Below, piece by piece: positions 8,728-19,022 of a DNA stretch of 64,000 nt. How positions within the stretch are numbered: the first letter of the stretch is position 1; each line of letters starts with the position of its first letter. Under the pieces are notes generated by a model. That model was not told the DNA's origin. It was given only the letters and a program-made list of their open reading frames with translations, and made no database searches. The translations under genes and the position numbers were made by a program. The stretch spans positions 154,587,105-154,651,104 of the forward strand of contig NC_134572.1 in the NCBI RefSeq assembly GCF_050947875.1. Reading direction: 5' to 3'. The DNA is from Dermacentor variabilis. Its lineage: Eukaryota > Arthropoda > Arachnida > Ixodida > Ixodidae.

Positions 8728-9943
8728 ATGACATGGAAAATACATCCCCCCTTCCAGATCGTCCTAACAAAAGAGGGCGCACCGAAGCAATTTTTGATTT
8801 CACTTTCAAAACCAACGTAGAAACATTCCCACGCTAACATGTGATCCGCAGTGAAGGACCTCTGCCAATGAGAAAAATATCCCCATTCCTAGCAGCAAAA
8901 TGCCTGGCAGAAAAAATTGGAAACAATACAAGGTTTCAAAGATGTGAAGTGGGGACCTCCTCCTTGAACTCAAAACCAAAGACCAAGTAGAAAAGCTCGC
9001 TGATCTCGCCAGCGTCGGTGACATCAAAGTCACAATCTCAGCACACCGTTCGCTTAACACAAGCAGGGGCGTAATATCAGAAGAAGTTTTCTTAAATTTG
9101 AGCGATGAAGATCTCCTGGAAGGTTTCCAAGAACAGAATGTAATCAAGGTTCAAAGAATAACTCTCCGAAGAAATAACGAATAAATCCCGACCAAACACG
9201 CTATAATTACCTTTGGTACCAGTATTGTACCTACTACACTTGAAGCAGGCTGTCTGAAGATCAACGTAAGACCATATATCCCAAACCCGAGGCGGTGTTT
9301 CAAGTGCCAGAGGTTCGGATATGCATCGCAATCATGCAGAGGTAAATCAATATGTGCAAAGTGTAGCGCCAATGACCATCAGTCGGAGAATTGCAATGCT
9401 GCTCCGCACTGTACAAACTGCAAAGGAGATCATCCAGCATATTCACGATCTTGTTCTTGCTGCAAGAAAGAAAAAGAGATAATTGCACTTACGCTGAAAG
9501 AGAAGATTTCCTTCTATGAAGCAAGAAAGAAACTAGCACACTTACTTCAAACAACCTACGCCAGTGCGGTGCGACAGGGGACAGCACCCCAGTGACCTCA
9601 GGAGTCTACAAGGACCGCAGACAGCGGCCTAGTAGTAACTCCATCCGTCCCCTTGGTGGCAGCAGCCAGTGCTGCTCCATCGTCATCATCACAGACCGGC
9701 CTGCAGACCCCGCTTCCACAGGGCCCCAGGCTAAATCGAACACCCAGGCCTGAGACGCGCGTCTCAGTGCCTTGTTCTCGATCATCCAGCGCCTCGGAGA
9801 AGGCTATGGAGGTCGACTAAAAAACTCCGGCGTCATCGACGCCAAAAGATCAGCGCTCTTTGGAGCGCACTAAGAAAGACAAGATCACAATAACTACGCG
9901 AACAAAGGGACCGGTAACCTCACGGTTACCGTGCTTCCAATAG
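8728..9943 (+). pseudogene. LINE B ORF1 (gag-like, three CCHC-type zinc knuckles)
   Basis: ATG at 8728 starts MTWKIHPPFQIVL, then frames shift. From about 8945 one frame reads LLLELKTKDQVEKLADLAS and ISAHRSLNTSRGVISEE (an RRM-like region), through a stop near 9181, to RCFKCQRFGYASQSC (9296-9340), CAKCSANDHQSENC, and CTNCKGDHPAYSRSC. These are three knuckles, the first with Tyr in place of His. A Ser/Pro-rich tail ends at TAG 9941-9943. ORF1 of this LINE group binds element RNA in the RNP. Frameshifts and stops (about 8900, 9181, 9595, 9818) disable it. Confidence 0.82.
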
Positions 9944-10018
9944 TACATTTCCGCTAATAAATGTCACCTACAGTTACTTAGTACACAGATATAAATTAAC
10001 ATTCTCACTTCTGCCACT

Positions 10019-10271
10019 ATGGCTTTTATCATGCATTGGAATTGTAGAGGACTGATGCAAAATTTGGGTGACATTAAAGACATAACAAATAAGTTTGCAC
10101 CAGTCGCCTTTTGCCTACAGCAAACAAACTTAGGCCCTTAGAGCTTAGGCCCTTAGTCAATTCCTTAGAGGCTTCACCATTGTCCGAAAGGACCGCGAAT
10201 GTTCCAGCTGTTTGTCAGGTGGAGTGGCTATAGGCGTGCAGGGCGGCGCTCTTACCCGAAATGTCCAATTA
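10019..10271 (+). pseudogene. LINE B ORF2, N-terminal endonuclease fragment
   Basis: ATG at 10019 begins MAFIMHWNCRGLMQN, the first motif of an apurinic-type LINE endonuclease. A stop and a small direct duplication (CTTAGGCCCTTAG repeated, 10131-10160) follow. The reading then resumes as QFLRGFTIVRKDRECSS, GGVAIGVQGGALTRNVQLE. It is cut by insertion of LINE C at about 10271 and resumes near 14705. Confidence 0.78.
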
Positions 10272-10805
10272 GAGGGCACGGCACTTGTCAAGCTGGCAGG
10301 ATGGCTAAACCACCGCTCCTACCTTTGCAGGCATGGCCGTGGATTATTGCCGTGATTTCTTCGAGCAACGTACACGAGCAGTTTACACCCTTGCTGAATC
10401 ATCTGGGAAGCAAGGCATGTGACAGCTCATTGGATGATCTTCGATGGACGACGATGACGTCAGCAACCACAAGCCTACTAAAGAACCGACACGGCGATGG
10501 GCACAGCAGAGGGCACGGCACTTGTCAAGCTGGCAGGATGGCTAAACCACCGCTCCTACCTTTGCAGGCATGGCCGTGGATTATTGCCGTGATTTCTTCG
10601 AGCAACGTACACGAGCAGTTTACACCCTTGCTGAATCATCTGGGAAACAAGGCATCTGACAGCTCATTGGATGATCTTCGATGGACGACGGTGACGTCAG
10701 CAACCACAAGCCTACTAAAGAACCGACACGGCGATGGGCACAGCAGAGGTCACGGCGCTTGTCAAGCTGGCAGGATGGCTAAACCACCGCTCCTACCTTT
10801 GCAGG
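10272..10805 (+). repeat. 237-bp tandem 5' monomers of LINE C (promoter-type repeats)
   Basis: Unit 1 starts at 10272, unit 2 at 10509, and a 60-base partial unit 3 at 10746; both spacings are 237 bp. The units differ at only a few positions. Each full unit contains the palindrome TGACGTCA (10455-10462 and 10692-10699), the consensus CREB/ATF site. The partial unit supplies an ATG (10775) used by ORF1. Tandem 5' monomers acting as promoters are known from mouse L1; that role here is inference. 237 is 79 codons, which is why a frame runs open through the array. Confidence 0.88.
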
Positions 10806-11718
10806 TTGGTGTACAAACGTATGCAGTTTGTTGCAAAAGCGACAACAGATTCTTGATTGTAGTGCCGTGCCCTCGTATGTGTTGGTCTATTGTGGTGGAC
10901 TGTTGGTCGACATTATTGCTATTGTTAACTTCAGGGGATGTAGAGGAAAACCCGGGCCCGAAGACGGCTGAATTGTTACAACAAATTTTGGATAATCAGA
11001 AGGAATCTGATGAAAGATGAACACGATTAGAAAAGAAGTCGCTGAACTTAATATGAAGACTGAAAGAATGAACAGGCATCTCATGGCCATGCAGGAAATG
11101 CAAATGAAAATTGAGAGACTAGAAAACATAGTCCAACAACAAGCTGAACGACTAGTGGATTATGAAAATAGAAGCAGAAGAAATAATCTGCTAATTTTTG
11201 GTGTTCCCGAGGCCAGAACTGAGACGGAAACAGATCTGCGGAAAGTTGTCGTAGATAACATTGTCAGAAGCTTGTTGGGAGTAGAAACTAAATCGATAGA
11301 AAGAATTCATCGCATTGGTAAACAAAGCGAAGGCCGGGTAAGACCAGTCATTATGAAGTTCATGGACTATCGCGAAAAAGAGAAAGTAATGCGCAACTGT
11401 AAAAAACTAAAGGGCACTTCTTTCAGTATCAATAATGACTACTCAAAAGAGACCGTTGATCTCAGAATGAAATTATGGGAAAGTAGTGCGCCGGACCGAG
11501 CTAAGGGGGCACGGGTATCACTCGTGTATGATAAACTAAAGATAAATGGACGCATGTTTGTTTGGGATCAAGAGAAAAATGAACGGCGTCTGTATAAAAG
11601 CCGGAGTGACAAGATCGATAAAGACGTAACAACTCCAACAGCAAGTGCGCATGACCGGCATGAATCCTTTGACTCGGATAGTTCTGCCAGCAGTTCAAGA
11701 AAACCGCCCCACTCATAG
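10775..11718 (+). CDS. LINE C ORF1: N-terminal 2A peptide followed by coiled-coil/RRM-like RNA-binding protein
   Basis: From ATG 10775 the frame gives a leader of about 50 aa ending in a hydrophobic stretch (TLLLLLTS) and the canonical 2A motif GDVEENPGP (10934-10960). Ribosomes would skip between the last Gly and Pro. The frame then stops at TGA 11018-11020, while an ATG at 11017 opens the next frame as an ATGA overlap. That frame runs 233 aa to TAG 11716-11718. It has a long coiled coil (LNMKTERMNRHLMAMQEMQM, through about residue 55), then YENRSRRNNLLIFGVPE, an RRM-like L1/CR1-type ORF1 core, and a Ser-rich tail. Either a one-base slip broke one ORF1, or the ATGA is a termination-reinitiation site. 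The first is simpler. The protein would bind LINE RNA. Confidence 0.8.
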
Positions 11719-14496
11719 CTACGAATTCTTGTGCAAGATGCCCGTAGCATCGTTAATAAAGTCACAGAACTAGAATATATTCTACTGGCGCATAGTCCCC
11801 ATGTAATACTACTTACAGAAACATGGCTGCGTGAGGGAATACGCAGTGATTGCATTGTTCCTTCCGGGTACAAATTCTTTAGGTGGGACAGAGATTGACG
11901 AGGCGGTGGTGCTGCCATCATAGTTAAAAATTCCGTCCATGCTTCCACGATTGAATCTAATGTTCCCGAAAGTTTATGGTGTAAGCTTACATTCGAAAAC
12001 AGAACGTACTTCATTGGCGTAGTATACAGACCACCTGCGTCTTCGCCAGCGTTTCTGGAACTGCTAAGCGAATTCTTGGTTGACCATGTTAACAGGAACA
12101 CGAGGCTGATAATGGCTGGGGACTTTAATTTGCCGCACATTAATTGGCAAAGTTTATTGCCCGGCGAGACAGAAACAGCTAGCTCGGAAAAGCTCTGGGA
12201 AATAAAATTTTGTCATGGCTTCGAACAAATTGTTCAAGAACGAACTAGAGTTACAGAAAAGTCAAAGTCATTATTGGATCTTGTTTTCCTATCGCACAAC
12301 ATAATAGATTATACATTAGATATATTGGAGGGCATATCAGACCATAAAATGTTATCTTTAGACATACAGACCTATGTGGGCAGTATAGGGAGACCGTTTC
12401 TACCGGTAAACGTAAAAGACTTTAAAAATGCAGATGACACCGCTATCATAGATTTTTTAGAATTACAGTTTAGTTACTTCGAGCAGGCATCGAAGAGCGA
12501 GTCTGTGGAACAACTGTGGCAAAGATTTAAAAGAAGCATCATAGCTTGCGTCGAGCACTTCGTTCCAACTCGTATTAAGAAAACGCGCAAACGAAACCCC
12601 TGGATAACACGCAGCATTATCCATATGAAACGGAAAATTAAAAGACTACGAAAACAGAAAGTGAGAGCGATGGAAGTTGCAGCTATAAAAATTGAGATGA
12701 AAGAAGCTCTTGTGAAATCAAAAAAACAGTTCTTTGATCACACGCTTGCCAACTTTCTTAAAAGTTCACCACACAAATTTTGGCGGTACTTCAGTGAAAG
12801 AAAGGAAAAAGTTGAACAGCTCGAGCATGAAGGGAAAGTTCTGACACGAGTTGAAGACTTAGCTGATGTTTTCAATCGCTTCTTTCAATCTGTTTATACG
12901 ACAGACAAAGGTGATAAGATAGGCGAATACATGAACGGCGACATGAGGACCGCAATGGAATCAGTTATTGTCAGCCGTGAAGGTGTTTTACAATTGCTTC
13001 TTGAAGTAGACGCGAAGAAGGCAAGCGGACCGGATGGTCTACCAACTGAATTTTTGAAACGATATGCCGAATGGGTTGCCTTTTACTTAGAGATAATATA
13101 TGCGAAGTCAATTGAAACTCGTTCACTTCCACAAGACTGGCGCAATGCAATAGTAATCCCTGTTTTTAAAGGTGGCAACCGTATGCAAGTAAACAATTAC
13201 CGACCCATATCCCTGACGTCAGTCTGCTGCAAGGCTCTAGAACACGTTATTGCAAAGCATATTATTAGTTTTCTTGACACTAACGAGTTACTTTCCACAA
13301 TTCAGCATGGATTTAGGAGCAGTCTTTCTACGGTGACACAGTTAACAGAAACACTCCATGATTTCTACCTGAACATGGATGCACACCTACAAACAGACGT
13401 AATAAGCGTTGATTTTAGGAAAGCTTTCGATAAGGTTTCTCACTGTAAATTACTTTTTAAGCTCGATAAAATAGGAATAGGTAAAGAAGTAATAGAATGG
13501 ATAGAGGCCTATTTATCTATGCGTCAACAGTCCGTAAGGATTGAGGATTGCATTTCAAATCCATTGCGTGTATACTCTGGGGTTCCCCAAGGTTCCGTTT
13601 TGGAACCAATACTTTTTTGGTTGTTTGTTAATGATATCGGTGCACTAGTCGAACCGCCTGTTAAAATGAAACTTTTTGCTGATGATTGTTTGATTTATTC
13701 GCCAATAGGTTGCGAAGATGACCAAATTAATCTTAATAGATGCTTACAGGCATTAGACGAGTGGTGTTTAACATGGGACATGGAAATAAACTATAGCAAA
13801 ACAACATTTACGCATATTCGCTCAAGCAGGAGCAAATTTTCCTTCATATACCACATCGGAAACCATCCTCTGAATAATGCAGCTTCTTTCAAATACTTAG
13901 GAGTCAGTATTATGTACACATTGCAATGGCACTCACACGTTGATAATATATGTTCTAAGGCAAACCAAAAACTATACCTTTTAAAGAAAAAACTGGAATG
14001 CGCTACACGGGACGTGAAATTAACAGCCTACAAAACTTTTGTACGACCAGTCTTGGAGTACGCTTGTGTTGTGTGGTCCCCTCATCAGAAAGTCCTGAAA
14101 GCAAAAATAGAAAGAATACAAAGATTGGCAGTCCTTTTCATATGCGGTAAATACCGACGCATGGAGTCTGTTACAGCCTTGTTAAAATCGTGTGAACTAG
14201 AGCCTCTGGAGGAACGCAGAAGTAAGCATAGGCTAAAGTTTCTTTTTAAAATCATGAGTGGGCGAACGAAAATAAACAAGGATCTATATCTACAACCCCC
14301 AGGACGGAGATGCGACCGTCTAAACAATAGCAGAGCTATTCAACCTTATTTACCACGTACTGATGCTTTTCGTTTCTCCTTTTTTCCTGACACAATTGAA
14401 ATGTGGAACAGATTGCCTGATGCAGTTGTGAGCAACGAGGGCTCTGCCGAATTTGAAAATGCGTTGGATACTTTCTTTTACGAGAATGTATACTAA
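11719..14496 (+). pseudogene. LINE C ORF2: endonuclease and reverse transcriptase, one nonsense codon
   Basis: It follows ORF1 in the same frame, directly after the UAG at 11716-11718, with no ATG before the endonuclease. It reads LRILVQDARSIVNK (first motif, Asp where Asn is usual), TETWL, a TGA at 11896-11898 (WDRD-stop-RGGGAAI, consistent with CGA to TGA), VVYRPP, GDFNLPHINW (about 12118), and ISDHKML. From ATG 12076 it is open for 806 aa. The RT has KKASGPDGLP, NNYRPISLTSV, ISVDFRKAFDKV, YSGVPQGSV, and FADD at 13675-13686. There is no RNase H, as expected for CR1/L2-type LINEs. How ORF2 is started (readthrough, reinitiation, non-AUG) cannot be settled from sequence. Confidence 0.85.
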
Positions 14497-14704
14497 ATTG
14501 TTGCTGCGAGCACTTTCGTTGACTTTTTCTTTGTATAACTACTGTTATTTGCTTTTGTTAACTTCCAAGAGCGCCAGTGCATTTGTATGTTACATAGAAA
14601 GAAAATTATGTATCATGTATTCTTGACACATCACCCTCCCTGTAATGACCCCAACAACGGGGTTGACAGTATCAAATAAATAAATAAAATAAAATAAAAA
14701 TACA
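14497..14704 (+). terminator. LINE C 3' UTR and AAATA-repeat tail
   Basis: About 170 bases of AT-rich 3' UTR, a short CCCCAACAACGGGG-type hairpin near 14650-14663, then ATCAAATAAATAAATAAAAT repeats (14668-14697). AATAAA and the short-repeat tail are typical of CR1/L2-type 3' ends. Confidence 0.7.
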
Positions 14705-17700
14705 TCTTTAGAGGCCGTAGCTGTCACCATTCTATCCTACAAAGCCATCACCATTTGCTCACTATATATACCACCCCACACACATTTTACTATTAAAGAC
14801 TTAGAAAATCTAACAGATCAGTTACTGGAGTCATTTGTCTTAGAAGGAGATTTTAATGCTCATCGTACTCTTTGGGGCAGTGTGAAAACTGACCAAAGAG
14901 GGCAACTCGTTGAAAATTTTATTCTGTCAAATAATATCTGTCTTTTAAGCTCAAGTACGCCAACTTACTTCTCACCGACTTCCCGCACATTTAGTTGTTT
15001 AGAGTTAGCTTTTTGTTCGCCCTCTCTTCTTACTGATTTTAAATGGGAAGCTCTCGACGCGTCATATGGTAGAGACCACTTACCCGCACTCGTCAAACAC
15101 CTATCCTCACCACAAAGCCTAGTAACTAGACCACGGCGATGGAAATTACAGCTCGCGGACTGGCCGGTCTTTATGGAGAACGCGAAACTGGAAGATGTCT
15201 TTTCACCAGAGCGAAGTATTGATGAGCCTAATAAAAAAAATCACTGAGGTTATAATCTGTGCGGCAGAAAAGGCCATACTCCTGTCATCGGGTATAGCGC
15301 ACAAAAAGCTAAACACCTGGTGGACGAAGGAGTATACCAACGCTGAAAAAGAACAAAATAATGCCTGGGGAATCCAACGGAGATACCCCACCTATCGCAG
15401 CCTGTTAAACTTCAAACAAGCCAAAGCCAAAGCACGCTTCATTCGAAGACATGCTGAAAAATCATCATGGCAAAAATACATCTCTTCAATTAATAGTACG
15501 GTAACATCGAAACGGATGTGGGACTAGGTGAGGAAATTTAGAGGACAGTACTCATCTTACACAATACCGTTACTTACAAGTCCAGGCGCACAAACAACAA
15601 TACAAGAGCAGGCACATATACTTGGAGAACATTTCCGCGATGTACCCAGTTCAGGGAAATATACAAAGGAATTTTTACAATACAAACACTCTGCTGAAAA
15701 ACAGAAGCTGCCCACTACTGGCGCATCAAATGAACCGTACAATTCCCCCCTCACACAATAAGAAATAACAGAGTTCTTTCTGCAGGGAAAAAGACAGCGC
15801 CAGGTTACGACCGTATTCACTACGCCATGCTGGTTCATCTATTTCAAGCATCTGTAAAAGCTCTCCTTAAATGTTTTAACTTAATCTGGGAATCTGGCAT
15901 AATGCCGGAAGAATGGAAAAAGGCAATAGTAGTTCCATTTCTAGAAGCCGATAAATCCCCCACATCCGCGAGCAGCTACGCACCTATTGCCCTCACAAGC
16001 TGTTTGGCAAAATCATATGAAAGCATCATCAATATAAGACTTTCATTTATTTTAGAATCAACAAATCTTATTGACCCCCATCAGTGTGGATATAAAAAGT
16101 GTTGTTCAACCACTGACCATCTTGTCCGTCTAGAACATGAAATTGGATATGCGTTTTTACACAAACAACACTGTCTTGCAGTTTTCTTCGATTTAGAAAA
16201 AGCCTATGATACCACACGGAGATATGGAATTTTAAGAGACCTGGCTGACCTCGACATCCGGGATAAAATGCTGAACTGCCTAGCTGATTTTATGTCTAAT
16301 AGAACATTTCAGGTACGTCTGGGCTCAGTACTAAAACACACATGTAAACAGGAAAATGGGGCTCCACAAGGCTGTGTTATCAGCAAGACACTCTTTATAG
16401 TAAGAATGAACTCAGTTAATAAGATCATACAGTCTTTTCTTATGCACTCCTTATACGTAGACGATCTCCAAGTGGCTTGCGTGCCTCAAATTTGCTAACC
16501 TGCTAATTTGCTAAGGCAGTTTCAACTCACAATAAATAAACTTACACAAGGGGCTAACAAAAATGGTTTCCGTTTCTCCAAACAGAAAACAGTTACTGTT
16601 TTGTTCTCTCATAAACGAGGGCTACACAGCGATCCAGCCCTAAAATTGAATGACGTCATGCTGCCGGTGAAACAAGACCATAAGTTTTTAGGAGGAACCT
16701 TTGACACCAAACTAAACTTCTTAGCCCACAATAAAACACTATAGCTTAAGGGAAATAAAGCATTCCAGCCCTAAAATTGAATGACGTCATGCTGCCGGTG
16801 AAACAAGACCATAAGTTTTTAGGAGGAACCTTTGACACCAAACTAAACTTCTTAGGCCACAATAAAACACTATAGCTTAAGGGAAATAAAGCATTGAATA
16901 TCCTCAAAGTTTTATCTCATGAGCGCAGGGGTTCCGACCGAACCTGTCTTTTACGTATTTACCGGTCTCTTGTGTGTAGCCTTTTAGACTACGGTTCCGT
17001 GGTTTACGGCTCAGCTAGGTAGTCCTACATCCAACGACTTGATCCAGTACATAACTTCGGACTGCGACTGGCAAGTGGTGCTTACAGAACTTCACCTATT
17101 CAAAGTTTATGTGTCGAGTGTAATGAACCCTCCTTACAGCAGCGCAGAGCATTACTCACTTTTTCCTACGTACTCAGAATTCAGTCATCACCGCAACACG
17201 TATGCTACAACATCCTCACACAATGCAACTCACGCTTACACTACACAAATAAACCGAACATGATTAGGCCACTTGTCCTGCGGTGTGAGCAATACTGTCG
17301 GGACTATGACCTTCCCCACGAAGTCCTCCAGGTTGCCAAGAAACCACAATGGTTGGCCCCGTGGTACGAGTTCACACATTTATGTGATTGGACGTTAACA
17401 CCTCTAAAGAAAAGAGACATCCCACACAAACACACTATGCAAGAATTCCGTGCACTCCAGGACAAATATCAAGATATCATGCAATATTACACTGATGGCT
17501 CTAAAGCAAAAGATCACGTGGGTGTGGTGGCCGTAACGGAAAATTGGGGAACAAGTATTCGATTGCCACAACACGCTTCCGAAGTTTACGCCGTCTGGGT
17601 TGTTGTGAAAAAGATTATCGCTGATAAACACCCAAATGCAGTCATATACACAGATTCTTTAAACACACTGAATGCTCTACACCTGAAATCTGAGTGTGAA

Positions 17701-18291
17701 CCCATTATTGGAGACATCTTAAACATGGTGGCTTTTAACGAATACGGGAGGTCAATTCGTTTCTGCTGCGTACCAAGCCATGTTGGCATACCGGGTAACG
17801 AAGCAGCTGATAGATGTGCATTGATGGCAGCGCACAAAGACATTACAAACACGACACTCCCATATAATGATAGCATCCGTGCAATTAAAAAAGCCTTCAC
17901 GGTAAAATGGCAACGCGAATGGGACCGTTGTGCCGACAACAAGCTACATCTCACGAAACCCACAGTTGGCGAGTGGAAGTTATGCTATCATCAGGAGCGG
18001 TTCATCGAAGTAGTTTTATGCCAACTATGCATTGGGCACACACACCTCACACACAATTACTGACTTACGAAAGAAGACATACCAACATGCGAGAAATGGC
18101 AACAGCCACTAACAGTTATGCACATATTACTCAGATGTACGGAGACTGAAACACACAGACTAACACTTTTGCACAAATGTAAACTACACATACCTTTACA
18201 CCCTGCTCTAATTTTAGGCGATGATCCACTAGTACCATTATGTGACGTCCGTAAATTTCTAGATGACACTGTCTTTTTACATAAAATATAG
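14705..18291 (+). pseudogene. LINE B ORF2, main part: endonuclease C-half, RT, RNase H, C-terminal finger
   Basis: It resumes after LINE C with SLEAVAVTILS, LYIPP and LEGDFNAHRTLWGS (14849-14885), then the linker NTWWTKE...AWGIQRRYP. RT blocks: SSYAPIALTSCLAK, FFDLEKAYDTT, NGAPQGCVIS, and LYVDDLQ (YVDD, about 16450). A 131-bp tandem duplication (16634-16895) shifts the frame. The 3' part is open from 17260: YYTDGSKAKDHVG, ASEVYAVWVV, IYTDSLNTL, HVGIPGNEAADRC, giving all four RNase H acidic residues. A C-terminal C...H...C region follows after a stop at 18061. Stop TAG at 18289-18291. At least five frame breaks disable it. Confidence 0.87.
16634..16895 (+). repeat. 131-bp tandem duplication inside LINE B ORF2
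   Basis: 16634-16764 is repeated at 16765-16895 (CCAGCCCTAAAATTGAATG...GGGAAATAAAGCATT). I see a single mismatch (AGCCCAC versus AGGCCAC). As 131 is not a multiple of three, it changes frame. The near identity points to a recent event, later than most of the other decay. Confidence 0.93.
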
Positions 18292-18394
18292 ATTAATAAA
18301 GCCTTTTCCTTCATAAACTGGATTTTAAAACACCTCGTGTTTGGCGCAGCATAGCCTCAGCCGCTTTTGCGCCATTAAACCCCATTTAACTAAC
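18292..18394 (+). terminator. LINE B 3' UTR with AATAAA and terminal hairpin
   Basis: AATAAA at 18295-18300. TGGCGCA (18342-18348) pairs with TGCGCCA (18368-18374), followed by TTAAACCCC and a TTAAC/TAACT tail up to the right duplication. The same hairpin-plus-tail layout ends LINE A at 19318-19362. Confidence 0.72.
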
Positions 18395-19022
18395 TCACTA
18401 CGTCTACAGAGGTCATATTCCAGCTTCACATATTAACTGAAAGTAAACTCGAATCCTGAACATCCTTGTTACACAATTGTAAACGATGTGTCCTGTGCCG
18501 TACTTTTTTAATAATCGGCCTAAAGCCAGAAAGGCCTTCTCGCTCCGTGTAAGAAATTGTAGTGAAGAAATGTGTGTCCCACTTGTAGAACACCACTTAT
18601 TGCTTGCAGCGAAGCTGTCACCGTTGTGGCAGTGGCAGCTCGTGGAATGTCACACGTCGTTTATTGAAGTCAGTAAGCGTGCTCCTGAGATGCACATTCG
18701 AATGCACTTCCTTGAACTAAGAATAGGGCAGATATACAGTACACACAACTTCTTGCTAACTGGGGATGAACCTCCTGCATGTGGTAGATGTGGTAAAAGA
18801 CTGACGGTCATCCACGTCCTTGTGGAATGTAGGGAAACAGAATGCGAGAGGAAAAAGCACTTTCCCTTAGCGTATCAGCACCATATCCCATTATATAAAT
18901 CCAGCACAATTTCTCGGCACGAACCCATTATTCGACGCCAAATCAGTTTTAAATTATTTAAAATATATTCTTACTTTGCACATTATCCGACTAAATGTTC
19001 CGTAGTACGGCTTCTTACCTGA
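18395..19022 (+). pseudogene. LINE A ORF2, segment 3 (C-terminal domain)
   Basis: It starts with the right-hand duplication (18395-18407) and reads LQRSYSSFTY-stop-LKVNSNPEHPCYTIVND, matching the B sequence before its RNase H (RRALLTFSYVLRIQSSPQHV). It then jumps to the C-terminal region open at 18486-19022: LELRIGQIYSTHNFL, a CGRCGKRLTVIHVLVEC finger (about 18780-18825), and IIRRQISFKLF. Most of the RNase H domain present in B is missing here, so A suffered an internal deletion near 18510-18590. Confidence 0.7.

Larger units (their letters stand above)
10272..14704 (+). mobile_element. LINE C (CR1/L2-like) with 5' monomers, 2A-bearing ORF1 and near-intact ORF2
   Basis: A nearly complete LINE inserted in the endonuclease domain of LINE B. 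It starts with 2.25 tandem 237-bp units, followed by ORF1 (10775-11718), ORF2 (11719-14496), a 3' UTR and an AAATA-repeat tail (about 14668-14697). There is no RNase H. The short motif TTAGAG occurs at both edges (10268-10273 region and about 14709) and may be the target-site duplication. Host codons for LE...EAVAV resume directly. Only two obvious lesions are seen: an apparent frame slip at 11017-11020 and one TGA in ORF2. It is therefore younger than A and B. Confidence 0.85.
8225..18394 (+). mobile_element. LINE B (RNase H-type), full-length copy nested in LINE A and interrupted by LINE C
   Basis: Bounded by a 12/13-bp target-site duplication (8212-8224 and 18395-18407), so both ends of this LINE are defined. 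Content: 5' UTR (8225-8727), ORF1 with three zinc knuckles (8728-9943), ORF2 with endonuclease, RT, RNase H and finger (10019-18291, minus the C insert), a 3' UTR with AATAAA, a TGGCGCA...TGCGCCA hairpin, and a TTAAC/TAACT tail. Both ORFs have frameshifts and stops, so it is dead, but it is less decayed than A. Without C it would be about 5.7 kb, the usual length for this superfamily. Confidence 0.88.

Noticed and set aside
10199..10774. Upstream extension of the 2A-containing frame through the tandem monomers
   Set aside because: It is open only because 237 is divisible by three and it begins in LINE B sequence; the ORF1 start is placed at 10775.
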